From positions 1 through 28,292 of the IMG/VR virus record IMGVR_UViG_3300032241_000707: DNA of 28,292 bases; one strand, 5' to 3'. How positions within the stretch are numbered: position 1 is the stretch's first letter; each line of letters starts with the position of its first letter. Shown here one piece after another: positions 1 to 6,185 of this stretch. The position numbers and the translations under genes were made by a program. The notes beneath the pieces are model-generated. The model was given only the letters and a program-made list of their open reading frames with translations, made no database searches and was not told the origin of the DNA. The DNA comes from a virus.

Positions 1-137
1 ACGTCTGCAATGCAGGCGAGGCGCTCTGCTGCGGCGACTGCTTCTGCAAAACGTTGAAGAGCAGGAGCATGAATATCTGCCATAAAATCCCCATATCCCG
101 CTACTCGCGCCATCTTGATGATGTCGTCATTGGTCAT
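1..137 (-). CDS. Small phage protein of the DDIIxMAR type (3' end off window)
   Basis: The reading frame starts with an ATG that overlaps the stop of the 83-aa gene upstream (ATGA arrangement) and stays open to the window edge, giving 45 codons. It begins MTNDDIIKMAR and continues with an alanine-rich helical stretch containing ALQRFAEAVAAAERLAC. Small proteins with this pattern (a DDEIIRMAR-like start, then an FAxLVAAAERxAC helix) are familiar from many tailed phages of Proteobacteria, but no function is known to me. It is the last visible gene of the leftward early operon and is translationally coupled to its neighbour. A 14-codon relic of the same N-terminus lies about 290 bases upstream. 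The identification rests on remembered family resemblance; the reading frame itself is well supported. Confidence 0.7.
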   Translation of the reverse strand, partial: MTNDDIIKMARVAGYGDFMADIHAPALQRFAEAVAAAERLACIAD

Positions 138-385
138 GGATTCCTCGCGTTGTATGCCCTCAAAAACGCCTCCAGCGACCTGTACCGGCGCCTACTACCG
201 TCGAACATATAGTGCGTCTTGCCAGCCCCCCAACCACCATATTCCGCGTCAGTGTTTATACGCTTAGTCACTAACAGCATCGTGATGTTGTGCTTTTCGT
301 TGATGTATGTTCTAACCGCCTCTTCCAAAGTCTGATACCCGCCGACATATTTGAAGCGCAGCCTCTGAAGCTCATCGAGTGTCAT
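134..385 (-). CDS. Hypothetical protein, 83 aa
   Basis: This 83-residue protein is not recognised. It starts with an ATG overlapping the stop of the 14-codon ORF upstream and ends in an ATGA overlap with the next gene, so it is coupled on both sides. The middle (about residues 20 to 45) looks like a mixed alpha/beta fold, and the C-terminal third is basic and aromatic, with GAGKTHYMFDGSRRRYRSLEAF. The GAGKT string resembles part of a P-loop but lacks the rest of an NTPase fold and is probably chance. Its GC content is visibly lower than that of the DNA polymerase and nuclease genes upstream, which suggests later acquisition. It is flanked by two copies of the same N-terminal coding motif, suggesting insertion next to or into the DDIIxMAR gene. 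Confidence 0.6.
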   Translation of the reverse strand: MTLDELQRLRFKYVGGYQTLEEAVRTYINEKHNITMLLVTKRINTDAEYGGWGAGKTHYMFDGSRRRYRSLEAFLRAYNARNP

Positions 386-426
386 GTGGACTCCCGTGCC
401 ATTTGAATGATGTCGTCGCGCGTCAT
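382..426 (-). pseudogene. 14-codon relic or leader peptide related to the DDIIxMAR gene
   Basis: A 14-codon ORF, MTRDDIIQMAREST, fills the space between the VRR-NUC gene and the 83-aa gene. Its ATG overlaps the nuclease stop and its TGA overlaps the next ATG, so ribosomes could pass through all three. Nine of its first eleven residues match the start of the gene at 137 (MTNDDIIKMAR). The simplest reading is a truncated duplicate left by recombination. A translated coupling peptide is also possible. Confidence 0.45.
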
Positions 427-749
427 TTCTCAGCCTTTAACCAAAGAGGAAACAGCGCGTCGATGCTGTCGGTGTGATCGATCACCATGACGCGTTGGCC
501 CATCTTGCGCATGCGCACGTGCTCACGCAGCTGGTGCTCATCGCACAGACGGCCTGGCGCCTTCAGCTCAACCCAGATCGTCTGTGCAGGCGATCGAGGC
601 CGACGAGCTGGTCCGATCGGGGGCAGCATCACCAGTCGATCTGGCGCACCGCGCCGTCCGATCCATTGCACCTTGCGCACCTCGCCGCCGAGCTCTTTGA
701 CCCGGCGAACGAGCGCGCCCTCGATGTCGCGTTCTTTCAGCGGGCCCAT
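423..749 (-). CDS. VRR-NUC domain nuclease
   Basis: This is a compact PDDEXK-type nuclease of 108 residues. The expected VRR-NUC pattern is visible: E10 in the first helix (ERDIEGALVRRVKELGG), then GAPDR with D37, then a strand WVELK with E61 and K63, and a downstream Q73 in the following helix. In phages, stand-alone VRR-NUC proteins are presumed structure-specific DNA nucleases acting in replication or recombination and often sit beside a polymerase and a helicase. The ATG at 749 is chosen because the motif begins just after it and because it overlaps the end of the small membrane-protein gene by 13 bases. No strong ribosome binding site is seen, so coupling to that gene is likely. A longer in-frame extension upstream would run through the membrane-protein gene and is not favoured. 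Confidence 0.85.
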   Translation of the reverse strand: MGPLKERDIEGALVRRVKELGGEVRKVQWIGRRGAPDRLVMLPPIGPARRPRSPAQTIWVELKAPGRLCDEHQLREHVRMRKMGQRVMVIDHTDSIDALFPLWLKAEK

Positions 750-907
750 ACGAGCACCGATGCGACAAGAATCAACGCGAGAAAAACCGCGAACCAGGCG
801 ACTGGCGCGCCGGCATGCGCTTGATCTGGTCGATCGATAGGATCGGCATCGCCACTGAACTGGCACTGACCCAGCGTGCGCGGCGTTACAAAATAGCTGT
901 CCTTCAC
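737..907 (-). CDS. Small single-span membrane protein, 56 aa (GTG start)
   Basis: Reading from the GTG at 907 gives 56 residues with a soluble N-terminal part of about 33 residues and a C-terminal hydrophobic segment (AWFAVFLALILVASVLVW), ending in a single Arg. This is a clear single transmembrane helix, probably N-terminus-in or C-terminal tail-anchored. A strong purine-rich ribosome binding site (AAGGGGG) lies directly before the GTG in the short gap after the DNA polymerase stop. The gene overlaps the start of the VRR-NUC gene by 13 bases. I do not recognise a family. Its position in the early operon, beside replication genes, could suit a membrane-tethering or host-takeover role, but nothing in the sequence proves this. 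Confidence 0.7.
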   Translation of the reverse strand: MKDSYFVTPRTLGQCQFSGDADPIDRPDQAHAGAPVAWFAVFLALILVASVLVWAR

Positions 908-920
908 GGTGCCCCCTTAG

Positions 921-2702
921 TTATCGAAACGCCGCCAACGCGCCAATCTCTTCCAGAATCGATTGCGTTTGACGGATGTAAAAGTCGACGTTGACGTCGT
1001 CGGGAAACTCGGCCGGCAGATCCATCAACGGGCGAGCGCCATCGGTGCCGGGCACCTTGTAGCCGTTGACCTGGTAGTTGATCGTTCCCTCGACGCCGAG
1101 CGCGTAGTACCAGCGCACGGCGCGGCCCAGCCGCTGGCCGCCCTTGACGGCGCCGCCCTTGACCGTGCGGATGCAAACGAACTGCCGAATGTCGCGGCAG
1201 GTGCGCACGGTTTGCTCGATCGACGTGCCGTGTTTCAACCAGGCGATCGCGGCTTGCACGCAGATCTCGGTTGTGGGGTTCTTTGCCAAGCTCGCGCTGG
1301 CGTAGGCGCCCTTGACCTTGTGCCCGCAGTCGGGCTTGATCGCGATGTAGTTGTTCACGTCGCGCGAGTAGATCGCGCTGTACGCGGTCTCCTCGGTCTC
1401 AAACCCGGTGCGCTGCTCCCAATCGGCAATGATCTGCTCGACCTGGTACTGGTTCTTCGCGCGGATCACGATGCCGTCGGTGTTGGCGCTCACGACCTGG
1501 ATGCCCGACTGTTCAAGCGCCTCGATCAGCATCAGGAGCGCCAGCTGCCCGGTGATGGTCACCTGGATCAGCAGCTGCGGGCTGTAGAGCTTGCTGTACT
1601 TGCTGCCGAACTTGCCAAACGATCCATTGACGACAATCTTCAGTACGTCAGCGGTCACCCTGTCGCCAGCTCGTTTGGCGGCCAGGCGGCGGTCGACGAT
1701 GCCCTGGTAGACGCGGGTGAACGCCGCGCCCATGTTCGCGGGCGCCAGGCCGAGCTTGAGGATGATGTTGGGGTAGTAGCTGGCCACATCGCGGTCGACC
1801 AGTACGTACTCGTCGTCGGCCTCGATCGCCTGGGACTGCTCGCTCGAGTGCAGGCCACCGATGCCGAGCCGGTAGCGCCCAGCGCCGATATCGACCGCCT
1901 GGCCGTGCAGGCACGGCGGCTCGACGATCGACCCGTTGTCGCGCACCACAAACTCGGCCGCGGCGATCTCGGCGAGCTTGTCCTGCAGCATGGCCGACTG
2001 GAACCGGATGACGGAGGGCACCTGAAAGCGCACCACGGTGCCGGCGTCGACGTCAAGTCGTTCGATTTTCTTGGCCGCCAGCCTCTCGATTTCGGCAACA
2101 ATCACGGCCTCAGCGATCTGAGCATCGCTCTTGGACCGCAGGTCGATGCCGTACTGCTCACTCATCTGCTCGCGCAGATGGATCTGCGGCAGCAGGCGCC
2201 GATACAGCTCGAGCGTGGTCAGCAGGTCGTTGCGGTTGTACTCAAGCACCTGATCCATCTGGTCTGATGTGAGTTTGTCGTCGTGATCAAACGGCAGGTC
2301 CTGCATGCGCTGGCAGTGCATGCGGCCGCCGTAGATCTTCAGGCTCGCCACGCCAGGCGCGACCTCGATCAGGTCAATGTGATCGACCTTCGGCACCTTG
2401 CAGCCGTACATGTCCTCGAACTGCCAGGCCTGCAGGTTGCGGTGGATGATCATGCCGGCCGCGAGCTTGATCTGAGCGCAGGTCGCACCCTTCAACGCAT
2501 ACGCAGTCATCGGCAGATCGAAGTGCGAGCCGTTGAACGTCACCAGCTGGTGCTTGCGCAAGATGCGGCGCAGATGCTCAACGTCCAGCGGCGAGTCATC
2601 GCGAGATTCGACCGCCAAGTATTTGCCGGTCTCGACGTGCAGGAACCCGGCGAGGAAATAATTGCCGAACGTCTCGACGTCGAAAATGAGTGCAGGTTTC
2701 AT
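921..2702 (-). CDS. Family B DNA polymerase with 3'-5' exonuclease
   Basis: This 593-residue protein is the replicative polymerase of the phage. The exonuclease half shows Exo I (FDVETFG, D8/E10), Exo II (FNGSHFD, N57 to D62) and Exo III (YNRND, Y155/D159). An IGGLHS stretch near 281 matches the linker between exonuclease and polymerase domains. The polymerase half has motif A (RDVASYYPNII, D305), motif B (KIVVNGSFGKFGS, K355 onward) and motif C as ANTDG (D409). Motif C lacks the first Asp of the usual DTDS, while the second, catalytic Asp is kept. The size is close to that of the protein-primed phi29-type enzymes, but no terminal-protein gene is evident. The ATG lies only about 10 bases beyond a terminator-like hairpin and has no clear ribosome binding site, so expression may be attenuated. 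Confidence 0.92.
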   Translation of the reverse strand: MKPALIFDVETFGNYFLAGFLHVETGKYLAVESRDDSPLDVEHLRRILRKHQLVTFNGSHFDLPMTAYALKGATCAQIKLAAGMIIHRNLQAWQFEDMYGCKVPKVDHIDLIEVAPGVASLKIYGGRMHCQRMQDLPFDHDDKLTSDQMDQVLEYNRNDLLTTLELYRRLLPQIHLREQMSEQYGIDLRSKSDAQIAEAVIVAEIERLAAKKIERLDVDAGTVVRFQVPSVIRFQSAMLQDKLAEIAAAEFVVRDNGSIVEPPCLHGQAVDIGAGRYRLGIGGLHSSEQSQAIEADDEYVLVDRDVASYYPNIILKLGLAPANMGAAFTRVYQGIVDRRLAAKRAGDRVTADVLKIVVNGSFGKFGSKYSKLYSPQLLIQVTITGQLALLMLIEALEQSGIQVVSANTDGIVIRAKNQYQVEQIIADWEQRTGFETEETAYSAIYSRDVNNYIAIKPDCGHKVKGAYASASLAKNPTTEICVQAAIAWLKHGTSIEQTVRTCRDIRQFVCIRTVKGGAVKGGQRLGRAVRWYYALGVEGTINYQVNGYKVPGTDGARPLMDLPAEFPDDVNVDFYIRQTQSILEEIGALAAFR

Positions 2703-2710
2703 GGATTCTG

Positions 2711-2739
2711 AAAAAAGCCCCCAGGCTTTGGCCTGGGGG
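2711..2739 (-). terminator. Rho-independent terminator or attenuator ahead of the DNA polymerase
   Basis: A perfect 9-bp stem (CCCCCAGGC paired with GCCTGGGGG, 4-base loop) is followed, in the leftward direction, by C and six Ts. It sits between the SSB stop and the polymerase ATG. A second weaker CCGCGG inverted repeat (2743 to 2748 and 2758 to 2763) lies just upstream in the transcript. Confidence 0.85.
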
Positions 2740-2777
2740 AAACCGCGGCGGGGTTGACCGCGGGAGGAGCCACTCGG

Positions 2778-3344
2778 TTAAGCAAAATCGTCGGCGCCCG
2801 CGACTTCTTCCTCGAACTCGTCACTGTCGGCAGGCCGGGTTCCCCCGAAGGTTTCGCCGTCGCGCATGAACTGCAGGCCACGCAGCGTGCAGTTGATGCG
2901 CTTGCCGTAGCCGTTGTCCTGGGCCCAGAACTCGAGCGAAAAGTTGTAATAGGCGCCGCTGTAAATGCGCCCATCCGTTTCGATCAGGGGCGACCGATCG
3001 GGGCCGAATACGCCAGGCCGTGCGTTCTGCTTGGCACTGGCGCTGACGTAGTAGTTGCCAGGAAAGCCTTCGTAATTCAGCTTCTCGTCGCCCTCGTGCA
3101 GCGCGACCTTGCCGGTCTTGTACAGGCCCTGCAGAATGCCCTGCGCCTTGTCCTTCCACTTCTCCTTGGCCACGGCGTCGATCGTGCTGCGGATTTCGGC
3201 AAGCTGCGGATGGTCGGGCTCAATGATGGCGGTGGCGCCGTATCTCGGATCGCCCTCACCGTTGACGGTGCTGGGCTCGAACACGTTCAAAAACGCGCCG
3301 CGGGCGTTTTTGAGCATGACGCGACCGATGGGTTGGTTTTGCAT
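2778..3344 (-). CDS. DUF2815 single-stranded DNA-binding protein
   Basis: This 188-residue protein matches the DUF2815 phage ssDNA-binding family, which is thought to have an OB fold like T7 gp2.5. Typical features are the NARGAFLNVFEP opening strand, the central block NYEGFPGNYYVSASAK, and the GRIYSGAYYNFSLEFWAQDNGYGKRINC strands that form the presumed binding surface. The C-terminus is strongly acidic (DSDEFEEEVAGADDFA), as in other replication SSBs whose tails recruit polymerase and helicase. An AAAGG ribosome binding site precedes the ATG. It lies directly downstream of the DUF2800 nuclease (12-base gap), the usual neighbour of this family in phages, and ahead of the polymerase but separated from it by a terminator-like hairpin. 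Confidence 0.88.
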   Translation of the reverse strand: MQNQPIGRVMLKNARGAFLNVFEPSTVNGEGDPRYGATAIIEPDHPQLAEIRSTIDAVAKEKWKDKAQGILQGLYKTGKVALHEGDEKLNYEGFPGNYYVSASAKQNARPGVFGPDRSPLIETDGRIYSGAYYNFSLEFWAQDNGYGKRINCTLRGLQFMRDGETFGGTRPADSDEFEEEVAGADDFA

Positions 3345-3356
3345 GTCGGGAACCTT

Positions 3357-4628
3357 TCAGTTGATAGCGGTCAGGTCGGTGAAGTCCTCGGCCACCGGGG
3401 TGACCGCAAGGGCGGGGCGAGGATCGGAAGCGGGGGCGACGTGCGCCTTGCCGTCGGATTGGGTGATGAGCTTCTGCAGGCGCGCCCATTGGCGCTGGCC
3501 GATGGCGCCGGCCTTGAGCAGCTTCTCGGCCGAGGCCGGGCTGATCAGCGACAGGTCGTACATCTGGTCTTTTGTCAAGCGCAAAGACTTGAGCACCGCC
3601 TCGACGTCGGCGGGCTTGTCCCATCGGCGCTGACCCTTCTTGCCGGGCACAAGCTTCCAGCCGGGCACGGCTGCGCCGTCGCGCAGGCGGCGCTCAGCCT
3701 CGGCGCGCACCACTTTGCACCAGCCCTCGATCAGGTCGACCTGGGTCAAAGCGGCGGCGAGCCAGTCGACGGGCGAATGCTCATCGGGCAATGAAACAGC
3801 GGCCTGCTCAAACTCCTCGGGGCTGGCCGGCGTAAACCCAAGCACCGTTTCCGCGACGTCGGCACGCAGCGCCGGGCAGCTTGAGCGGGCGGTGCAGAAC
3901 TTGCACTGCTTCTCGCCAGGCCGCAGGAACTGGTCGGCCCAAGTGGTGGCACCTTCAGACGCATCCGGGTAGGTCGACTCGGCCAACAAGCACCGGCACA
4001 CCGCCTCGCGGGCGTGAACCTGGCCCCACTCCAGCAGCTGCTGCACGCTGCAGTCCCACTCGGACGGCTTGCGGCTGATGCGCGGCTGGCTAATGACCAT
4101 GCGCACGCGCTCCCACTCAACCAAGTCGCCCATCTCATGCAGGGCGCCCAGCGCGTAGGCGCTCATCTGCGGGTTGCGCTCGGCGCTGACCTCGAACCCC
4201 CTGCCGTGCTTGTAGTCGATGACGATGATCTCGGCCTGGGACGGCTTGAGCACCGCGACGTCCAGCGTGCCCCAGGCGTGGTCTTCGGTGACGCCCAGGT
4301 GGGTCGAATAGTTCACCCGGCGATCGACCAGCAGCGTGTCGTCGGGCTGCATGATGTCGCGCACGTAGTCGATGCAGACCTGCACCGCCTCGGCCATGTC
4401 GTCGTCGACGGTGAACGCGTGGTCATCGACCGCGATCGTCTGGCCGATGTAATCGGCAGCGTTGCGGCCTTCCTGCAGGGCGCGCGTGAGCACTTCATGC
4501 GCCGCGGTGCCCTCGGCGGCGTAGATCGAGCTCGACGACGGCTTGTCGCGCTCCATCACGTGCGAGCCCGCGCAGAGCATGCGCTGCTCGAGTCGGCTCG
4601 GTGCCCATAGGCTGTGTCCGGTGGGCAT
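3357..4628 (-). CDS. DUF2800 Cas4/RecB-like PDDEXK nuclease
   Basis: The 423-residue protein has the full RecB/Cas4-like nuclease layout. It has a GTAAHE helix (H44), GTLD with D123, VIDYK with D138 and K140, and the QxxxY helix (NPQMSAYA, Q154/Y158). One N-terminal Cys (C19) and three C-terminal cysteines (C242, C245, C251 in KQCKFCTARSSC) match the four ligands of a 4Fe-4S cluster in this superfamily. The role is probably DNA end processing during phage replication or recombination, paired with the DUF2815 SSB next to it. The ATG at 4628 has a good GGAGG site and follows the upstream stop by four bases. An in-frame open stretch continues to 4817 but runs through the upstream gene and is not coding. 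Confidence 0.88.
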   Translation of the reverse strand: MPTGHSLWAPSRLEQRMLCAGSHVMERDKPSSSSIYAAEGTAAHEVLTRALQEGRNAADYIGQTIAVDDHAFTVDDDMAEAVQVCIDYVRDIMQPDDTLLVDRRVNYSTHLGVTEDHAWGTLDVAVLKPSQAEIIVIDYKHGRGFEVSAERNPQMSAYALGALHEMGDLVEWERVRMVISQPRISRKPSEWDCSVQQLLEWGQVHAREAVCRCLLAESTYPDASEGATTWADQFLRPGEKQCKFCTARSSCPALRADVAETVLGFTPASPEEFEQAAVSLPDEHSPVDWLAAALTQVDLIEGWCKVVRAEAERRLRDGAAVPGWKLVPGKKGQRRWDKPADVEAVLKSLRLTKDQMYDLSLISPASAEKLLKAGAIGQRQWARLQKLITQSDGKAHVAPASDPRPALAVTPVAEDFTDLTAIN

Positions 4629-4632
4629 GGTG

Positions 4633-5043
4633 TCAGTCCTCCAGCGCAGCCAGCACGAGCGCGTAGCAGGCCGCCAGGTCGTCGTTCTGAACCTCTTTGC
4701 CAGCCTTCGCGCCGAACTGGCCAAGGATCTCAAGCGCCTTGACTTTGTTGCGGGCGGCGAGCTTGACGATTGCATTGCTGACGGTCGGGCGGTCGACAGG
4801 CAACACCTGACCAACATCAGAACGGGATGCGGCAGACTGCGACGGGGTCGTCGGCGTCGTCGCAGCTGAGGCCGGGGCTGCGACAGATGCGGCAGCGGGG
4901 CTCGTCTCGGGGTCGCGGATCTCGGGCTTCATCCGGCCCCGCAAAGTAGGGCGCTCGGCGGCTTCCTGCTGGACGGCGTGCATCGCCGCCAGAACCGCGA
5001 CGAGCTGCTCTTGGGTGTTCAGGGTGATGGTCATGGGAAACAT
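4633..5043 (-). CDS. Hypothetical early protein, 136 aa
   Basis: Not recognised with confidence. Residues 1 to 45 look helical and charged. Residues 46 to 75 form a low-complexity Ala/Thr/Ser/Pro linker. Residues 82 to 136 form a second helical unit (VSNAIVKLAARNKVKALEILGQFGA, then CYALVLAALED). Small C-terminal helical modules of this kind are common in phage proteins encoded next to DUF2800/DUF2815 genes, but that is a remembered resemblance. The start at 5043 has a GAGGA ribosome binding site six bases upstream. A second ATG three codons later has none. The gene lies nine bases after the preceding stop and four bases before the nuclease start, so it is firmly in the operon. Confidence 0.7.
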   Translation of the reverse strand: MFPMTITLNTQEQLVAVLAAMHAVQQEAAERPTLRGRMKPEIRDPETSPAAASVAAPASAATTPTTPSQSAASRSDVGQVLPVDRPTVSNAIVKLAARNKVKALEILGQFGAKAGKEVQNDDLAACYALVLAALED

Positions 5044-5052
5044 GCGTTGTCC

Positions 5053-5274
5053 TCAAAAAGGTGCGTCGGGAAACTGGGAAAGGTCGGGCCTGCGAGACAC
5101 CCGGCGCCGCTGCCGCGTCGGCCGCGGCTTGCCGCGGAACGTCGGGAACGGCCACTCGTCGGGTGCGGGTTCGTCGTCCAGATCGTCCAGCTCGGGGGTG
5201 CGAGGATCGGCCGGGTGGCCGGTGCAGGGGCCCCAGGTCTCGCTGTCGCCGGGGCCGTACTGTGTGATGGCCAT
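5053..5274 (-). CDS. Hypothetical early protein, 73 aa
   Basis: A 73-residue unrecognised protein. The first half is acidic and proline-rich (DPRTPELDDLDDEPAPDEW) and the second half very basic (RGKPRPTRQRRRVSRRPDL), so it is probably largely disordered. It is kept as a gene because it fits exactly between its neighbours, with nine-base gaps on each side, and uses the same strand as the rest of the operon. The ribosome binding site is weak (GAG in GAGTAACCGAC). A function cannot be suggested. Confidence 0.55.
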   Translation of the reverse strand: MAITQYGPGDSETWGPCTGHPADPRTPELDDLDDEPAPDEWPFPTFRGKPRPTRQRRRVSRRPDLSQFPDAPF

Positions 5275-5283
5275 GTCGGTTAC

Positions 5284-5496
5284 TCAGGCCAGCGCGTTAA
5301 CTTCAAGCCAGGCCATGTCGTTGCATTGCTCCTGAGCTTCCACCGCTTCGCGCTTGGAGTAACCGGCCGCGATCATCGATTCGCGAAAAAAGCGGTTGGC
5401 CTTGGCACGGCGGCCGCGGCGGCCGCGCTGCGCATAGACGGCGTAGATGGCGACCAGCTGCGCGACAAGGGCGTCTTGGCGTTGGATGAGGGTCAT
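5284..5496 (-). CDS. Hypothetical early protein, 70 aa
   Basis: A 70-residue basic, helical protein. An N-terminal helix (TLIQRQDALVAQLVAIYAVYAQRG) is followed by an arginine patch (RRGRRAKANRFFRES) and a C-terminal helix with GYSKREAVEAQEQCNDMAWLE. It is not recognised; the basic patch could contact nucleic acid. The ATG at 5496 is preferred over a frame that stays open to 5682 because the extension overlaps the membrane-protein gene and the promoter. The gap to the upstream stop is two bases, so translation is probably coupled. Confidence 0.65.
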   Translation of the reverse strand: MTLIQRQDALVAQLVAIYAVYAQRGRRGRRAKANRFFRESMIAAGYSKREAVEAQEQCNDMAWLEVNALA

Positions 5497-5498
5497 GG

Positions 5499-5630
5499 TC
5501 AGAACCCCGCAGCGGTGACGAAGACCTCGATAAGGCTTTCTGCAGTGGCGATCACCGCCACCACAAACGCCACGGTGAGGGCGGCATCCAGGTCGGGATG
5601 GCGGGCGTGCAGCCGTTTGAAGCGGGTCAC
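5499..5630 (-). CDS. Small single-span membrane protein, 43 aa (GTG start), first gene of the leftward operon
   Basis: The frame from the GTG at 5630 encodes 43 residues: a basic, soluble N-terminus (TRFKRLHARHPDLD) followed by a hydrophobic segment (AALTVAFVVAVIATAESLI) and a short tail. This is a likely transmembrane helix with the positive side inside. An AAGGAG site lies six bases before the GTG. The gene starts about 44 bases after the predicted transcription start of the early promoter, making it the first product made. No family is recognised. First-made small membrane proteins in temperate phages often alter the host envelope or exclude other phages, but that is only inference here. 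Confidence 0.68.
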   Translation of the reverse strand: MTRFKRLHARHPDLDAALTVAFVVAVIATAESLIEVFVTAAGF

Positions 5631-5664
5631 GTTGGGCTCCTTGTTGGTGTGCTTGCGAAAACTC

Positions 5665-5729
5665 ACAAGTCATTACAACCATCCTACAACCCGGAACTTG
5701 TACCCGTCAACAAGTAAAAACAAACAAGT
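5665..5729. promoter_or_regulatory. Left operator array (ACAAGT-type sites)
   Basis: Hexamers ACAAGT or ACTTGT occur at 5665, 5696, 5710 and 5724, with related ACAACC at 5675 and 5686. The sites at 5696 and 5710 form a perfect inverted repeat, ACTTGT N8 ACAAGT, overlapping the -35 box. The first four starts are spaced 10 to 11 bases apart, close to one helical turn. The same hexamer recurs at the right operator, so these are probable repressor/Cro sites. Confidence 0.65.
5681..5710 (-). promoter_or_regulatory. Leftward early promoter (PL-like)
   Basis: Read leftward, a -35 TTGACG (5705 to 5710) and a -10 TAGGAT (5681 to 5686) are separated by 18 bases, placing transcription start near 5674. 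It drives the operon beginning with the 43-aa membrane protein. Operator-like ACTTGT/ACAAGT sites overlap both hexamers, fitting repression by the neighbouring HTH protein. Confidence 0.65.
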
Positions 5730-5746
5730 TGGTGGCCGTATGCAAT

Positions 5747-5771
5747 AAAAAACCCGCCACACGGGCGGGTT
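5747..5771 (-). terminator. Rho-independent terminator of the repressor gene
   Basis: An 8-bp stem (AACCCGCC paired with GGCGGGTT, 5-base loop) is followed leftward by a run of six Ts. It lies 18 bases after the repressor stop codon and before the leftward early promoter, so it isolates repressor transcription from the early operon. Confidence 0.88.
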
Positions 5772-5789
5772 CGTTGGCGCTTGTATGCG

Positions 5790-6185
5790 CTAGTGCGAAG
5801 AATCGGAACGATGGCTATCAGGGGGCGAGGTGCTTTTTTCCGCAATTTTCTGCACGGCGTCGGCTAATGCCATTGCGGCGCGCGCAATTTCCTGAGCAGC
5901 TTGAGCCAGAGCGGAAAGGGGATCCGCATCAAAGTGACGATAGTTCATGGTTGTTTTGGAAGGAATTGATCGGCCGCCGACCATGCCGGCGACCACTTGG
6001 GCTGTCAACGACTGATCGCCAAACGCGTCAACGAGTGCACGCAAACGACTACTGCGAGGCACCGTTGACCCTTCCTCCCAGCTTGAGACAGCTTGCTGGC
6101 TGACCCCGATGCGCTTGGCCAATTCTTCCTGGGACAGATTTAGTCGATGCCGGTCGGCTGCGATGGATGCGCGTAATTCCTGCAC
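5790..6185 (-). CDS. CI-like HTH (XRE family) repressor, short form
   Basis: A 131-residue protein with an N-terminal Cro/CI helix-turn-helix: LSQEELAKRIGVSQQAVSSWEEGSTVP at about residues 17 to 43. The rest is a linker and an alanine-rich amphipathic helix (ALAQAAQEIARAAMALADAVQKI, residues 92 to 114) that could mediate oligomerisation, ending in a Ser/Asp-rich tail. The S24/LexA-type peptidase domain of classical CI proteins is absent, so RecA-stimulated self-cleavage is not expected. The GTG start at 6185 has AGGA about seven bases upstream. It is divergent from the Cro-like gene, monocistronic, and closed by its own terminator, which is the layout of a lysogeny repressor. An operator-like ACAAGT overlaps the start codon, suggesting autoregulation. 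Confidence 0.85.
   Translation of the reverse strand: MQELRASIAADRHRLNLSQEELAKRIGVSQQAVSSWEEGSTVPRSSRLRALVDAFGDQSLTAQVVAGMVGGRSIPSKTTMNYRHFDADPLSALAQAAQEIARAAMALADAVQKIAEKSTSPPDSHRSDSSH

Noticed and set aside
750-866. N-terminal extension of the VRR-NUC protein
   Set aside because: The stretch is Arg/Ser/Cys-rich and lies in the shadow frame of the 56-aa membrane-protein gene.
963-2267. Long plus-strand open frame opposite the DNA polymerase
   Set aside because: It is antisense to a gene with all polymerase motifs, and its sequence is low-complexity in the way of high-GC shadow frames (repeated Asp/Val/Leu/His).
4629-4817. N-terminal extension of the DUF2800 nuclease
   Set aside because: It overlaps the upstream gene entirely and lacks family similarity; the ATG at 4628 has GGAGG and gives the usual family start.
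5729-6103. Plus-strand open frame across the repressor terminator and gene
   Set aside because: It is antisense to the HTH repressor and contains the terminator stem; no ribosome binding site or domain.
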